Below, one piece after another: positions 26,111-35,929 of a stretch of 64,000 nucleotides of DNA; position 1 is the first letter of the stretch, and the number at the start of each line of letters is the position of its first letter. The notes beneath the pieces were generated by a model. That model was not told where the DNA came from. It was given only the letters and a program-made list of their open reading frames with translations, and did not search any database. The translations under genes and the position numbers were made by a program. Source of the DNA: an uncultured Clostridia bacterium. Lineage in GTDB: Bacteria > Bacillota > Clostridia > Christensenellales > Pumilibacteraceae. Where the stretch lies: NCBI GenBank assembly GCA_934270565.1, contig CAKQPR010000009.1, forward strand, positions 12,295 through 76,294, given 5' to 3'.

Positions 26111-29100
26111 ATGAAAAAGAGAATTCTGATTGCTTTATCGGTGATCGCGATCGTTATGACGATGTTCGGCGTGACGGCGTGCGGCGGTAAAAGCGAAGCG
26201 TTCCTCACTCCCGCGACTTCCGCGAGCGTGAAGATCGACGAAGAGAACAAGACCATGACGGTAGAAGCGGGCGTTACTTCGAGTATTCCGCAAGCCGCCG
26301 TAACGGACAAGGACGGCAATATCCTTTCCGATTACGTCGTTACCCGTCTCGTAACCAAGCCCGACGGAACTAAAAGTCCCGCTACGGTTACGCTCAGCCA
26401 CGGCGACGAACTCACCGTGAAATACACGGCGGTAAAGGGAGAAGAGAAGCTCGAAAAAACGTATTCGCTCAAGTGCTACGATACGATTCTGCCCACGCTT
26501 ACCTTCCTTAACCTCAGCCGCACTTACGCCGAGGGAACTACGATCACGATCGGCTTTACCGACGTTTCGGCGGACCTCGACCGCGAAAATTCGACCCTCA
26601 CGCTCAGAAACGTAACCGCGAATACTACCGAAAATATTTCGCTCGACGCGGGTTGCGAGTTTATCGCGACGGCGGGCGAGTATACGCTTACCGCGGCGCT
26701 CAAAGACCTTTCGGGCAACGAAAACACGATCGAGAAAAGCTTTAAGGTCGTGGCTCCGTTCACCGACGAAAACGTGGACGATCACTGTATCTGGGATTTC
26801 AACGAGGAAGGTTATCTTGCCAACGTGGCGTTCGCCGCGGACGGAGACACCGCGGACGCGACTATCGTTGACGATACCGACGGCGAAAATCCGATCAAAG
26901 CGCTTAAAATTTCGGCAAAAGCCGGCAAAACCTACAACGTTACGTTCACAAAAGGCGCGACGCTTCGTATCTACGAACAGGAAGCGATCTCCTTCCGCGT
27001 AAAATCCGACAAGATCGTCGATATTTTCGAAGTGTACAACGCCGACGACGGCACGATGTATGATCTTTCGTGGAAAACGGGCGGCTACGACGGTTATATC
27101 ACCGCTTACGCGCCGATTTCCACCCTGTTCAACGAGGGCTACGAGCTCAGCGCGCTCAAAGTCAAGCTTTCGACAGAAGTCGATACCGATATTTATATCG
27201 ACTACATAGGCTATACCGATCCCGCGCCGATCTTCACCGACGACGATCTGCCCGAAAATATGCTCGCGGCTTTCGACGAAGCGGGCTATCTCGAACGCAT
27301 TTCGGCGGCGAGCGGCAAGGATCATACCACGTTCAACGCAAGTTGGAGCTACGAAGCGGCGGCGGATTGCCCTGCGGGATCGACCGACGGCGCGATAAAA
27401 TTCGTCTCGTCCACCGACCCCGCAACCACGTCCGACAAACAGGCGCGCGACGGCTTTACGTATCGGTTCAATAAGCGCCTCAAAGCAAGCGATTTCAAAA
27501 ATCTCGCGTTCCGCGTGTATTGCGAGGGAGAATTCTCTACACTCTCGCTCAGCTTCAGCGACCGTAAAAAAGGCGACACGGTATACCGTTGGGTCGGGGG
27601 AGCGCTCGGCGTTAAGAACGAGTGGATAACAGTCCGCGTTCCCTCGGATAAGCTCGCCGAAACCCTCAAGGGCTGCGAGAATATCGTATCCGTTTGTGTG
27701 CGTTTTCATCGTCCCGCTACTTCGCCCACAGGCGCGGTATTGTATCTGGACGGTATTTCCAACATAGAGGCAGGTTACGCCGATTATAACTACGATTTCG
27801 GCTCGCTCAACGACCCCGACTTCTACGCCGCCGAGGCAATAGACGGCGGTACGGTTATCGGCATGGTAGCGGACGGAGCGGCAAAGGACGGCTATGCGCT
27901 CAAAGCGGTTACCGCTTACGGCACCAAATCGGGCGTAAAAATCAACTTTAACGATCTCGACGTTTCGGAATATTCCGAAGTGCGCGTAAGACTTCGCTCC
28001 GCCAACCCCTCCAACGCTTCGCAAACCGCCGTTGGTATCTATCTCAACGGATCGGCGTCTACAAGCAAATACGGCGCTTTCGGTACGTATACCACGATAG
28101 ATATTAAACAGTACCTCGGCAGCGACAAGCTCTCGTCGATCGAATTCGCGCGGCAAACCGTAAAGGGCGTCGAAATTTATATCGACAGCATTACTTTCGT
28201 TCGTCCTACCGACTATTCGCAGGTAAATTACGACTTCTCGGGCGAGGACGATTACGATCTCGTCACCGCTAGCGAGTATAACGGCGGCGAGGTAGAGGGT
28301 ATAGTCGCAGACGCCGCGGCAACCGACGGCTTCGCGCTCAAGGCGAACACCACGGACGGAAGAGACGGCACAGGCAAGGGCGTTTCGATCCGCTTCGATC
28401 ATATCGACCTCAGCCTTTACGAAAGAGTAATAGTCAGACTTCGCACCGAAGGTGGCGCTATCAGTATAGGCGCCAACGGCAAGGGCTATATCGGCGGTTT
28501 CGGCGAGTACGCCACCTATGATAAAGGCAGTATAAACATTTTGAATTACGCTACAAAACTTACCGAACTCGGTATCACGCACCTCGATTCGATCGAAATC
28601 TATCGCAACGTTGCTAATATCGCGATTTATATCGACAGTATTACGTTCGTCGAGCCTACCGATTACAGCCGCGTCAATTACGACTTCTCGGGCGAAACCG
28701 ATTACGACCTTCGCGCCGTTTCGGGATATAACGGAGCTTCGGTAGCGGGCATTGTTGCGGACAGCGCGGCGAAAGACGGCTACGCGCTCAAAGGAAGTAC
28801 GGCAAACACCGACAATTCGGGCATAAAGATACTTTTCGACAATATCAAAGTAGACGATTATGCGGCTATATACCTCAGACTGCGCGCGACAAACAGCGTA
28901 AGCATTACCGTCAACGGCGTGGGGTCGAAATTCGGCGCTTACAGCACGTATACCAACTACGATATTTCCGCCGTTGCGAAGAGCAATTCGATCGAATATC
29001 TTACCTCGATCGAAATATTCAGATCGAAATTGCCGCTCGACATCTACGTCGATTGCGTAATCTTTGAAGAAAAACCTGATTTCTCGAAGATAAATTACGA

Positions 29101-30379
29101 CTTCTCGTCGGCTGACGATTACGATATGAAGATCGTGTCGAGCTATAACGGCGGCACGGTAAGCGGAATAGTTGCGGACGCAACCGCAACCGACGGCTTT
29201 GCGCTCAAAGCGACAACCGTATCGGGAGGAGCCAACGGCGTCAGGATCGCGTTCGACGATCTTACCGTTGCGGACTATATCGGCATTTACGTAACTTTAA
29301 GAACGGAAACCGCAAACACCGGAGATCAAGCGAAACAAGTAAGCTTGTACATAAACGACGAGTTCGGTACAAACATTTACTACAATTATTTCGCCGGCTA
29401 CAAGCGAGTAAATATCCTTTCGCTTATGAAGGCTAAGGGCATAACGGACACTACGCTATCCGCATTTACCGTTGCGCGCAACGTTTCGAACATCGACGTT
29501 TATATCGACAAGATCGAATTCGTAAAGAAAACGGACGCGTCCAGATACGATTACAAATTCGATTCCGCAAACGACAGCGATCTCGAAATCGTATCGTCTT
29601 TCGAGGGAAGAGCCGATTATTCTTTGCTAGAGGACAGTACGGCAACCGGCGGATATGCGATCAGCGGTCAGGTAAAAGACAACAAAGGTTTGCAGATTTC
29701 GTTTAACGATCTCAACGTAAGCGATTATGCAAAAATCACATTGAGATACCGCTCGACCGACGGCGTTCAGTTCTATGCAAACGGCGGAACAGCGATCAAA
29801 TATGTAGCAAAAGCGGATGCGTATGCCGAGATTGATCTGCTTGCGGCGCTGAAAGAGGGGTCCTTTACCACGCTTTCGTCTATCGAAACAGGCAGAGACC
29901 GCGCAACGCCGACTGTCTGGATCGACAGTATCACGTTCGTTAAGTGGAGCGAAATCAACTACGACTTCTCGAGCGCGGACGATATCGATATGACTGTTGT
30001 ATCCAAACAGGGCGACGGAAAAGACATCGGTATGGTAGCGGACGAGAAAGCAACCGACGGATTTGCGCTCAAAGCGGTTACCGGAAATAACGGCGGCGTC
30101 AAGATTGCGTTTAACAACCTTGATATAAGCGAATACGAAACGATAACGCTCAGAATCCGCACCGAATCGACGGCTGCAAGCCCGCAAATAAACGTTAACG
30201 TTAACGATACGAGCAACAATCTCGAATGGAAAAAATACGACGAATATACCGAAATCGAACTCGTTGCGGCAATGAAGAACAAAAACATAAATACGCTTTC
30301 GTCGATATTGCTTTACCGTAACGTTCCGAACACGACGATTTACGTAGACAGCGTTACGTTAGTTAAGAAAACCGCTTAA
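26111..30379 (+). CDS. Giant surface lipoprotein with six tandem CBM-like repeats
   Basis: A 1422-aa lipoprotein, lipobox TAC (Cys24). Start 26111 is chosen for its typical signal peptide and the CGGAGGG site; an in-frame ATG at 26057 overlaps the previous gene. Residues ~30-215 are two Ig-like domains similar to those of the 518-aa protein at 6077. Two divergent beta-sandwiches follow (~218-555). From ~556 to the end there are six repeats of about 145 residues, each opening like NYDFSSADDYDMKIVSSYNG and closing like IEIYIDSITFVRPTDYS. This alternation is typical of jelly-roll carbohydrate-binding folds. No catalytic residues are evident. It is a probable multivalent glycan-capturing tether of cassette 2. 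Confidence 0.75.
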   Translation: MKKRILIALSVIAIVMTMFGVTACGGKSEAFLTPATSASVKIDEENKTMTVEAGVTSSIPQAAVTDKDGNILSDYVVTRLVTKPDGTKSPATVTLSHGDELTVKYTAVKGEEKLEKTYSLKCYDTILPTLTFLNLSRTYAEGTTITIGFTDVSADLDRENSTLTLRNVTANTTENISLDAGCEFIATAGEYTLTAALKDLSGNENTIEKSFKVVAPFTDENVDDHCIWDFNEEGYLANVAFAADGDTADATIVDDTDGENPIKALKISAKAGKTYNVTFTKGATLRIYEQEAISFRVKSDKIVDIFEVYNADDGTMYDLSWKTGGYDGYITAYAPISTLFNEGYELSALKVKLSTEVDTDIYIDYIGYTDPAPIFTDDDLPENMLAAFDEAGYLERISAASGKDHTTFNASWSYEAAADCPAGSTDGAIKFVSSTDPATTSDKQARDGFTYRFNKRLKASDFKNLAFRVYCEGEFSTLSLSFSDRKKGDTVYRWVGGALGVKNEWITVRVPSDKLAETLKGCENIVSVCVRFHRPATSPTGAVLYLDGISNIEAGYADYNYDFGSLNDPDFYAAEAIDGGTVIGMVADGAAKDGYALKAVTAYGTKSGVKINFNDLDVSEYSEVRVRLRSANPSNASQTAVGIYLNGSASTSKYGAFGTYTTIDIKQYLGSDKLSSIEFARQTVKGVEIYIDSITFVRPTDYSQVNYDFSGEDDYDLVTASEYNGGEVEGIVADAAATDGFALKANTTDGRDGTGKGVSIRFDHIDLSLYERVIVRLRTEGGAISIGANGKGYIGGFGEYATYDKGSINILNYATKLTELGITHLDSIEIYRNVANIAIYIDSITFVEPTDYSRVNYDFSGETDYDLRAVSGYNGASVAGIVADSAAKDGYALKGSTANTDNSGIKILFDNIKVDDYAAIYLRLRATNSVSITVNGVGSKFGAYSTYTNYDISAVAKSNSIEYLTSIEIFRSKLPLDIYVDCVIFEEKPDFSKINYDFSSADDYDMKIVSSYNGGTVSGIVADATATDGFALKATTVSGGANGVRIAFDDLTVADYIGIYVTLRTETANTGDQAKQVSLYINDEFGTNIYYNYFAGYKRVNILSLMKAKGITDTTLSAFTVARNVSNIDVYIDKIEFVKKTDASRYDYKFDSANDSDLEIVSSFEGRADYSLLEDSTATGGYAISGQVKDNKGLQISFNDLNVSDYAKITLRYRSTDGVQFYANGGTAIKYVAKADAYAEIDLLAALKEGSFTTLSSIETGRDRATPTVWIDSITFVKWSEINYDFSSADDIDMTVVSKQGDGKDIGMVADEKATDGFALKAVTGNNGGVKIAFNNLDISEYETITLRIRTESTAASPQINVNVNDTSNNLEWKKYDEYTEIELVAAMKNKNINTLSSILLYRNVPNTTIYVDSVTLVKKTA
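27778..30376 (+). repeat. Six tandem ~145-aa coding repeats
   Basis: Repeat openings occur near 27778, 28213, 28672, 29083, 29548 and 29953, marked by (N/D)Y(D/K)F followed by a conserved VADxxATDGFALKA segment in most copies. The fifth is the most diverged (DSTATGGYAISG). Spacing is about 405-465 bases. Confidence 0.8.
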
Positions 30380-30385
30380 ACAGTT

Positions 30386-31318
30386 ATGAAAAAGAAAAAA
30401 CTTGCGATTGCGATCGTTACAATCGCGTTGTGCGCCGTCGCGGCGGTAGTCGCGCTGTGGGTATCGGGAGCGTTCAGACACGCTTCCGGACCCGCAAACG
30501 GCGGCAGCGGAGGAAAAGAGCAGGAACAAATCGGCTACGAAGGACTTAACCTCGTGGGAGAGACGAGTTTTGCCGCATACGAGAACGAAGTTTTCACCGT
30601 GCCGCTTCCCGTAGTAAAGAACGGCGACGGCGAAACCGTGCCGCTCGAAGTCACGTTTACCGTCACCGATTCGTCTTACAGGGCGCAGGGCAAGGACGGC
30701 AACACCGTAAAACTTGCCGTGGGAATGTACACGATAAAGTTTATTCTCAAAGACCGCACGCTCGACTGCGAGCCGCTAACGGCTTCGCTCGAAGTGACGG
30801 AGCGCGGCAGACGGGTTTTGTGCGACTTTTCGACCGAAGCCGAAGTCGCAAGAGTAACCGCTCAACCGACCGTAAATTACGGAACGAACAACGGCACGAA
30901 AAAGTTTATTTCGTCGTTCGGCGGCAGACAGGGACTTCTGGAATATGCCGTGGGTAACGGCGCGACGGGCGTAATGAGCGGCAACCGCGACGGCTTTTAC
31001 GTTCCGTTCGCCACGCCGCTTGCCGTCGGTGAAATCGCTTCGGTACGGTTCGTGGCGTATGTGATCGGCGAGCAGGAAACGCGCGTTGCGTTCGGGCTTA
31101 AATGCGACGGCGACTTCGGCAAAGATTATTTCTGGTTTCAGACCGGCAAAAACACATGGCAGAATTACGGAATAACGACCGAAAAGCTCGTTTCGAAATG
31201 GCAGGACAATCACGGCGGCGAAACGCCCGTTTCGATCGAAGGAATTTATATCCGACTTCCGTCCGCGAGCGCCGGCGCTAAAATCTACCTCGATCTTATC
31301 TATTGCGTAAACAAATAA
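30386..31318 (+). CDS. Membrane-anchored secreted protein, beta-sandwich domain
   Basis: A 310-aa protein with an N-terminal hydrophobic segment (residues ~5-28, IAIVTIALCAVAAVVALWVS) that lacks a lipobox, so probably an uncleaved membrane anchor. After a Gly/Ser linker come an Ig-like domain (~50-135) and a jelly-roll-like domain (~140-310) ending IEGIYIRLPSASAGAKIYLD, a closing strand like those of the neighbouring repeat protein. No catalytic motif is seen. It starts 6 bases after the 1422-aa gene with no clear ribosome binding site, suggesting translational coupling. A glycan-binding accessory is likely. Confidence 0.6.
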   Translation: MKKKKLAIAIVTIALCAVAAVVALWVSGAFRHASGPANGGSGGKEQEQIGYEGLNLVGETSFAAYENEVFTVPLPVVKNGDGETVPLEVTFTVTDSSYRAQGKDGNTVKLAVGMYTIKFILKDRTLDCEPLTASLEVTERGRRVLCDFSTEAEVARVTAQPTVNYGTNNGTKKFISSFGGRQGLLEYAVGNGATGVMSGNRDGFYVPFATPLAVGEIASVRFVAYVIGEQETRVAFGLKCDGDFGKDYFWFQTGKNTWQNYGITTEKLVSKWQDNHGGETPVSIEGIYIRLPSASAGAKIYLDLIYCVNK

Positions 31319-31345
31319 TTTTACACCCGAAAACACGGAGCGCGT

Positions 31346-33847
31346 ATGTACTTGAAACTTAAAAACTGGCAACTCAAAGCAGACGGAGACCGCTATATAG
31401 CAGCCTCCGTTTCGGGCGATATTACCCGCGATCTTTACAATGCGGGGGAGATCGCCGACCCGTATTTCGGGCTTAATCACCTCTCGCTCGGCGAAACGCT
31501 CGACCGCGACTACGATTACGTTACGACTTTTTCGATCGATCGAAGCGATATAAAACGCGGCGAGCGCGCGTTTCTGCGCTTCAAGGGCGTGGATCTTCTG
31601 TCCGATATTTTCCTTAACGGAACGAAGCTCGGTTCGACCGAAAATATGTTCCTTGAATACGTTTTCGACGTTACGGACGAACTCAGAAAGGGCGAAAACA
31701 AACTCGTCGTGCATATGCGCTCGACTACGGCGTATATGAAAACGCTCGACTGCAAGAATTATTTCGCGGTGTTCAACGTGCCGCGGATTCTTTTGAGAAA
31801 AGAGCAATGCTGTTTCGGGTGGGACTGGGCGCCGAATATCCCGGGGTACGGGATCTGGCAGGACGTCGAGCTTTACACCGAAAACGAAAATCGGATCACC
31901 GACGTCCGCGTTACGGCAAACGCCGACGGCGAAGCGGTTTTCCATATCGAAATAAATTACAGCGTGCGCCCGTATTACGACAACGACGGCAACCTCGTCA
32001 CGCCCCCGAAAAATTACGACGACAAACTTCGCGTTTCGCTTGCCCGCCGTCCCGTGCACTATAGCGAGGGCGAGAGGGAAACCGATCCCGAATTCGAAAC
32101 CAAAGAAATCGACGTGAGCGGGTACAAGAGTTTCGTGTGCTTTATGCGGGACAGCGCGGAATTGTGGTATCCGATCGGTTACGGCAGACAGCCGCTTTAC
32201 TCCTATAAGGTCGAGCTCGTCCGCGACGGCGAAGTTATTTCCGCTAAACACGGCAGAACGGGTTTCCGTTCGGTTTCGCTCGTCGAGCCCGCGCTCGGGG
32301 ACACTCGGCTCGGCTACAGCCTTATCGTAAACGGTACGCGCGTTTATCCCAAGGGCGCGAACTGGGTCCCGATCGATTGCTTTACCGGCGCGATCGAGGA
32401 CGAAAAATACGAAAAACTCATCGATTACGCCGCCCGCGGCAACTTCAATATCCTTCGGGTATGGGGCGGCGGGATTTACGAAAAGGATATTTTCTACGAT
32501 CTTTGCGACGAAAAGGGCGTTATGGTGTGGCAGGACTTTATGTTCGCGTGCGCCGATATCCCCGAGAACGAGCCCGAATGGCTGAAAAACGCCGAAGAGG
32601 AGTGCGCTTTTCAGGTGGTTCGGCTTCGTAATCACCCCTCGCTCGTTTACTGGTGCGGCGGCAACGAAAAAACGGGTTCGTTCGGTGCGAAAATTTCGCT
32701 CGGCGATCGGTTCACGAACATAATTCTCCGCGGTATCGTCGATAATTACGACGGAACGCGCCCCTTCGCGCGCCAAAGTCCGTGCTCGCATACCGACGCG
32801 GGCAACGATTTTATGTCGGGCGAGTCGCATTTCTCATGCTTCGAAACGTGTATGCGCGAGGGTTACGACCGTTACCGCGAGATCGTAGCGCGGCAGATCG
32901 TCGCTTTCTCGTCCGAATGTGCGACGATGGGTCCGCACTCGGTCGAAACTTACCGCAAGATCTTCCCCGACGACAAGCTTTTCCCGATCAACGAATACTG
33001 GCACGATCGGCTTATGGAAAACCCTTACGCCGCCGTCAGAATGCCTTTCGCCGAGGCGCAGAACAAAATGGCTTCCGATCTTTACGGCGCGCCCGTCGAT
33101 ATAAATTCTTTCGTCGAAAAGGCTTCGCTCGCTCACGCCGAAACGCTCCGTTGTCAGATAGAGTTTCAGCGCGCGCACAAGGGGCTTACGGGCGGGTTTT
33201 TAATGTGGATGTATTCCGAACCGTGGCCGTCGGGAACGTGGTCAGTTATCGATTACTACACCGAGCCCAAGCAGGCGTATTACGCTTCGGCACGCGCGTT
33301 TTGTCCGCTTTATTTCGGGTTTTACCTCGGCGCGGACGGGAAAACGTATCTTTTCGGAGTGCGCGACCGTAAGGACAGAGCAAAGGTCGATTACGAGTGG
33401 GGAGCGAAAACGCTCGGCGGTGAGACGATTTTCGTGCGCGGAGGATCTGCCGAACTCGACGATTTTACCGTAATAAGGGAACCCGTCGAAGAGAAAATCA
33501 ACTGCGAAAACGCGTATTTTTACGTTAAATTCCGCGAAAACGGCGAGGAGAGAATTACCGTTTATTCGCCAGACATGTGGAAATCGGCTTATGAAAACCT
33601 TAAAGCCGACGTGACCGTAAAAACCCGTGCGGAGGGCAAAGCGCTTGTCGTTACCGTTTCGGCGCGCTCGTTCGCAAAGTCCGTGTTCCTGCATTTTACC
33701 GAGAATTGCGGATACGTTTTCTCCGACAACTTTTTCGACGTCGGGGCGGGCGAGAAATACGAAGTTTACGTTACCCGCGACGATGGAACTCTGCCCGACG
33801 CGCGCGAGCTCAAAGTTTCGGTGCGCGGAAAGGAAATCGGGTTATGA
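31346..33847 (+). CDS. Glycoside hydrolase family 2, beta-mannosidase-like
   Basis: An 833-aa cytoplasmic enzyme (no signal peptide). The N-terminal jelly-roll is followed by GWDWAPNIPGYGIWQDVEL, an Ig-like domain, and a TIM barrel beginning KGANWVPIDCFTGAIEDEKY with FNILRVWGGGIYEKDIFYD, typical of beta-mannosidases in GH2. The predicted acid/base is Glu441 in WCGGNEK and the predicted nucleophile is Glu524 in FSSECATMGP; the latter context differs from the usual SEFGxQS. It would release terminal beta-mannose, or a related sugar, from imported glycan. It overlaps the HAD gene by 4 bases. Confidence 0.85.
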   Translation: MYLKLKNWQLKADGDRYIAASVSGDITRDLYNAGEIADPYFGLNHLSLGETLDRDYDYVTTFSIDRSDIKRGERAFLRFKGVDLLSDIFLNGTKLGSTENMFLEYVFDVTDELRKGENKLVVHMRSTTAYMKTLDCKNYFAVFNVPRILLRKEQCCFGWDWAPNIPGYGIWQDVELYTENENRITDVRVTANADGEAVFHIEINYSVRPYYDNDGNLVTPPKNYDDKLRVSLARRPVHYSEGERETDPEFETKEIDVSGYKSFVCFMRDSAELWYPIGYGRQPLYSYKVELVRDGEVISAKHGRTGFRSVSLVEPALGDTRLGYSLIVNGTRVYPKGANWVPIDCFTGAIEDEKYEKLIDYAARGNFNILRVWGGGIYEKDIFYDLCDEKGVMVWQDFMFACADIPENEPEWLKNAEEECAFQVVRLRNHPSLVYWCGGNEKTGSFGAKISLGDRFTNIILRGIVDNYDGTRPFARQSPCSHTDAGNDFMSGESHFSCFETCMREGYDRYREIVARQIVAFSSECATMGPHSVETYRKIFPDDKLFPINEYWHDRLMENPYAAVRMPFAEAQNKMASDLYGAPVDINSFVEKASLAHAETLRCQIEFQRAHKGLTGGFLMWMYSEPWPSGTWSVIDYYTEPKQAYYASARAFCPLYFGFYLGADGKTYLFGVRDRKDRAKVDYEWGAKTLGGETIFVRGGSAELDDFTVIREPVEEKINCENAYFYVKFRENGEERITVYSPDMWKSAYENLKADVTVKTRAEGKALVVTVSARSFAKSVFLHFTENCGYVFSDNFFDVGAGEKYEVYVTRDDGTLPDARELKVSVRGKEIGL

Positions 33848-34716
33848 AAAACGAAACAGTGGCGCTCAACGGCGCCGTAATTTATCGCGGCGACAACGGA
33901 AAACTCTTTTGCGATATCGAAACCGCAGGAGTAAAATGCCGTTACGAAATTCCGGATACCGAGTTTGACGCGCCCGCCGAGGTCGTCCTTACCGATCTCG
34001 ACGGCACGAGCGTTAAGTCCGAGGAATTCTGGGTTTACCTCATCGAAAAGACCGCGCGCGTTGCGGGCAAAAACGACGCGCTTCGCCTGTCGGAGGAAGA
34101 TATTCCGTTCGTTTCCGGCTTTTCCACGGCGCAGCACCTTAGTTACGTCATAAAAAAATACGGTTTGACGTGCGACCTTGCGACCGCGACCGAAGTTTAT
34201 CACGAAGTCGCGAAACGCGAGCTCGCCGAAATCGCGGAGGGAAGGGGAAACGTTTCCGCGCTCCGTCCGCGCGACGGACTGAAAGACTTTCTGACGGAGG
34301 TGAAATCTTCCGCCGTGAAAATCGGGCTCGTCACGAGCGGACTCGACTACAAGGCGATTCCCGAAATCGTCGGCGCGTTCCGTTTTCTCGGGCTCGGCAA
34401 TCCGCTCGGGGTTTACGACGCGATTATCACAGGAGGGAGACGAAAGGGAAAGGGCGTTTACGGCACGATCGGCGAGCTTTGCTGCAAACCTCATCCGTGG
34501 CCTTACGTCGAAATCGGCGCTTCGCTCGCGGGCAACGACAAACGCGGCGTAGTCGTTCTCGAGGACTCCGCGGCGGGCGTTATTTCCGCTCGTATCGCGG
34601 GCTATTCCGTGCTCGGCTTTAACGACGGGAATATCGGAAAAAGCGGCGTTTCGTTCCTTTGCGAACGTATGATCGACACCTTCGACGACGCACTTGCGTT
34701 TATTCTGAACAGATAA
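33844..34716 (+). CDS. HAD-family phosphatase or phosphoglucomutase-like protein
   Basis: A 290-aa haloacid-dehalogenase protein. Motif I is VVLTDLDGTS (Asp51, Asp53), motif II is IGLVTSG, and the C-terminal motif is GVVVLEDSAAGVISARIAGY with the conserved acidic residue. There is a helical cap at ~75-150 and an unusual ~45-residue N-terminal extension. The start at 33844 is chosen because ATGA overlaps the GH2 stop and AAGGA precedes it; a longer frame within the GH2 gene is not credible. It may dephosphorylate or isomerise a sugar phosphate produced by the cassette. Confidence 0.82.
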   Translation: MKNETVALNGAVIYRGDNGKLFCDIETAGVKCRYEIPDTEFDAPAEVVLTDLDGTSVKSEEFWVYLIEKTARVAGKNDALRLSEEDIPFVSGFSTAQHLSYVIKKYGLTCDLATATEVYHEVAKRELAEIAEGRGNVSALRPRDGLKDFLTEVKSSAVKIGLVTSGLDYKAIPEIVGAFRFLGLGNPLGVYDAIITGGRRKGKGVYGTIGELCCKPHPWPYVEIGASLAGNDKRGVVVLEDSAAGVISARIAGYSVLGFNDGNIGKSGVSFLCERMIDTFDDALAFILNR

Positions 34717-34723
34717 GCTCCGA

Positions 34724-34781
34724 GGGGCGTTGACGTCCGATCGCGAATATCGCGCCGACCCGACGCCCCGCTTTGTTTTTT
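34724..34781 (+). terminator. Terminator ending the cassette-2 operon
   Basis: GGGGCGT (34724-34730) pairs with ACGCCCC (34763-34769). The loop contains a second palindrome, CGCGAATATCGCG, and T6 follows at 34776-34781. It lies 7 bases after the HAD stop. Confidence 0.8.
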
Positions 34782-34802
34782 AAAATCGTCGCCCTCAATC
34801 GC

Positions 34803-34831
34803 TTGCGAAAACGGGCGCTATCGGATATAAT
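34803..34831 (+). promoter_or_regulatory. Promoter predicted to give a leaderless mRNA
   Basis: TTGCGA (34803-34808), a 17-bp spacer, and TATAAT (34826-34831). The ATG follows the -10 box by six bases, so transcription should begin at or very near the start codon. No Shine-Dalgarno sequence could fit. Confidence 0.65.
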
Positions 34832-34837
34832 TAACTT

Positions 34838-35860
34838 ATGAAAATCTTAATCGACGGCAATAAAAAATTCTACAAAGCGTGCCTTCACACGCATACGATC
34901 TGTTCGGACGGACTTATGACCCCGCAAGAGGTGAAAAATCAATACCTTGCTCGCGGCTATTCGGCAGTCGCGTTCACCGATCACGAAATTCTTTACGATC
35001 ACTCCGACCTTACCGACGAAAATTTCGTCGCGATCAACGGTTACGAGTACGCAACGAACAACGACCGTTCGCCCGATCCGCTACTTCGTCATCAGTCCGC
35101 GCATTTCAATTTCATCGCGAAAGACCCGAAAAACCTCACGCAGATCGCGTACAATCGCGATTACGACTGGTGTCATACCGACGCGCAGAGAGACGAAGCG
35201 GAAACGCGCAGCGTGATGCTCGGTTACGAACGCGGGCATAATTTAGCGGACTTCAATATGCTCACCGCGCTCGCGAACGACAACGGCTTTTTAGTGGTTT
35301 ACAATCACCCCGCGTGGTCGCTTCATACCGCGCTCGACTGGTCGGGGCTTCGCGGGCTTTTCGCCGTCGAAACGTATAACGCGGGGTCGGTATACGGCGG
35401 CTATTCCGAAACGCGCGCCGCTTACGACGATCTTCTTACCGAACTGTGCCGCGAGGCGAAAGCGGAAGGCAAAACGCCCGCGCCGCTTCGCACCGTGTTT
35501 GCTGACGATATGCACGAATTTATGTTCGACGACGCCGGCTACGTTATGATCCAAGCCGATCGGCTTACTTACCCGGGTCTTATTTCCGCGCTCGAGAAAG
35601 GCGAATTTTATTCTTCGACCCGCCCCGAGTTCCGCGACCTGCGGATAGACGGCAACGTCCTTATCGGAAAAACTTCGCCGGTAAAGAGCGTTTGCGTTAT
35701 CGGACCCGCGCGCAACAAAATCAGAATAAACGGCAATATCGAAAGCTTCGAAATTCCGCTGAAAGGCGGATTCAACGACTATTTCCGCGTGGAAATCACC
35801 GACGAAAACGGCTACGTTGCCACTACGAACGCCTTTTACGGAGCGCTCGACGAAAAATAA
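34838..35860 (+). CDS. PHP-domain phosphoesterase-like protein
   Basis: A 340-aa protein with a PHP fold. ACLHTHTICSDGLMTPQEV gives the first metal ligands, FTDHEILYDHSDL the second motif, VVYNHPAWS and VFADDMHEF the later His/Asp ligands. The last ~75 residues form a beta domain (ARNKIRINGNIESFEI). Family members are metal-dependent phosphoesterases; the true substrate is unknown. It has its own promoter, and the ATG appears to lie at the mRNA 5' end. Its position between the HAD and SGNH genes suggests glycan or sugar-phosphate turnover. Confidence 0.82.
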   Translation: MKILIDGNKKFYKACLHTHTICSDGLMTPQEVKNQYLARGYSAVAFTDHEILYDHSDLTDENFVAINGYEYATNNDRSPDPLLRHQSAHFNFIAKDPKNLTQIAYNRDYDWCHTDAQRDEAETRSVMLGYERGHNLADFNMLTALANDNGFLVVYNHPAWSLHTALDWSGLRGLFAVETYNAGSVYGGYSETRAAYDDLLTELCREAKAEGKTPAPLRTVFADDMHEFMFDDAGYVMIQADRLTYPGLISALEKGEFYSSTRPEFRDLRIDGNVLIGKTSPVKSVCVIGPARNKIRINGNIESFEIPLKGGFNDYFRVEITDENGYVATTNAFYGALDEK

Positions 35861-35881
35861 GTTTTTTACGCTCGTGTTCGC

Positions 35882-35910
35882 TTGATTTTTACGGCGAAAA
35901 GTGGTATAAT
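35882..35910 (+). promoter_or_regulatory. Promoter of the SGNH-esterase gene
   Basis: TTGATT (35882-35887), a 17-bp spacer, and TATAAT (35905-35910), with the ATG at 35975. The ~58-base leader contains the hairpin at 35930-35956. Confidence 0.72.
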
Positions 35911-35929
35911 TCCGATTGATAAAACGAAT

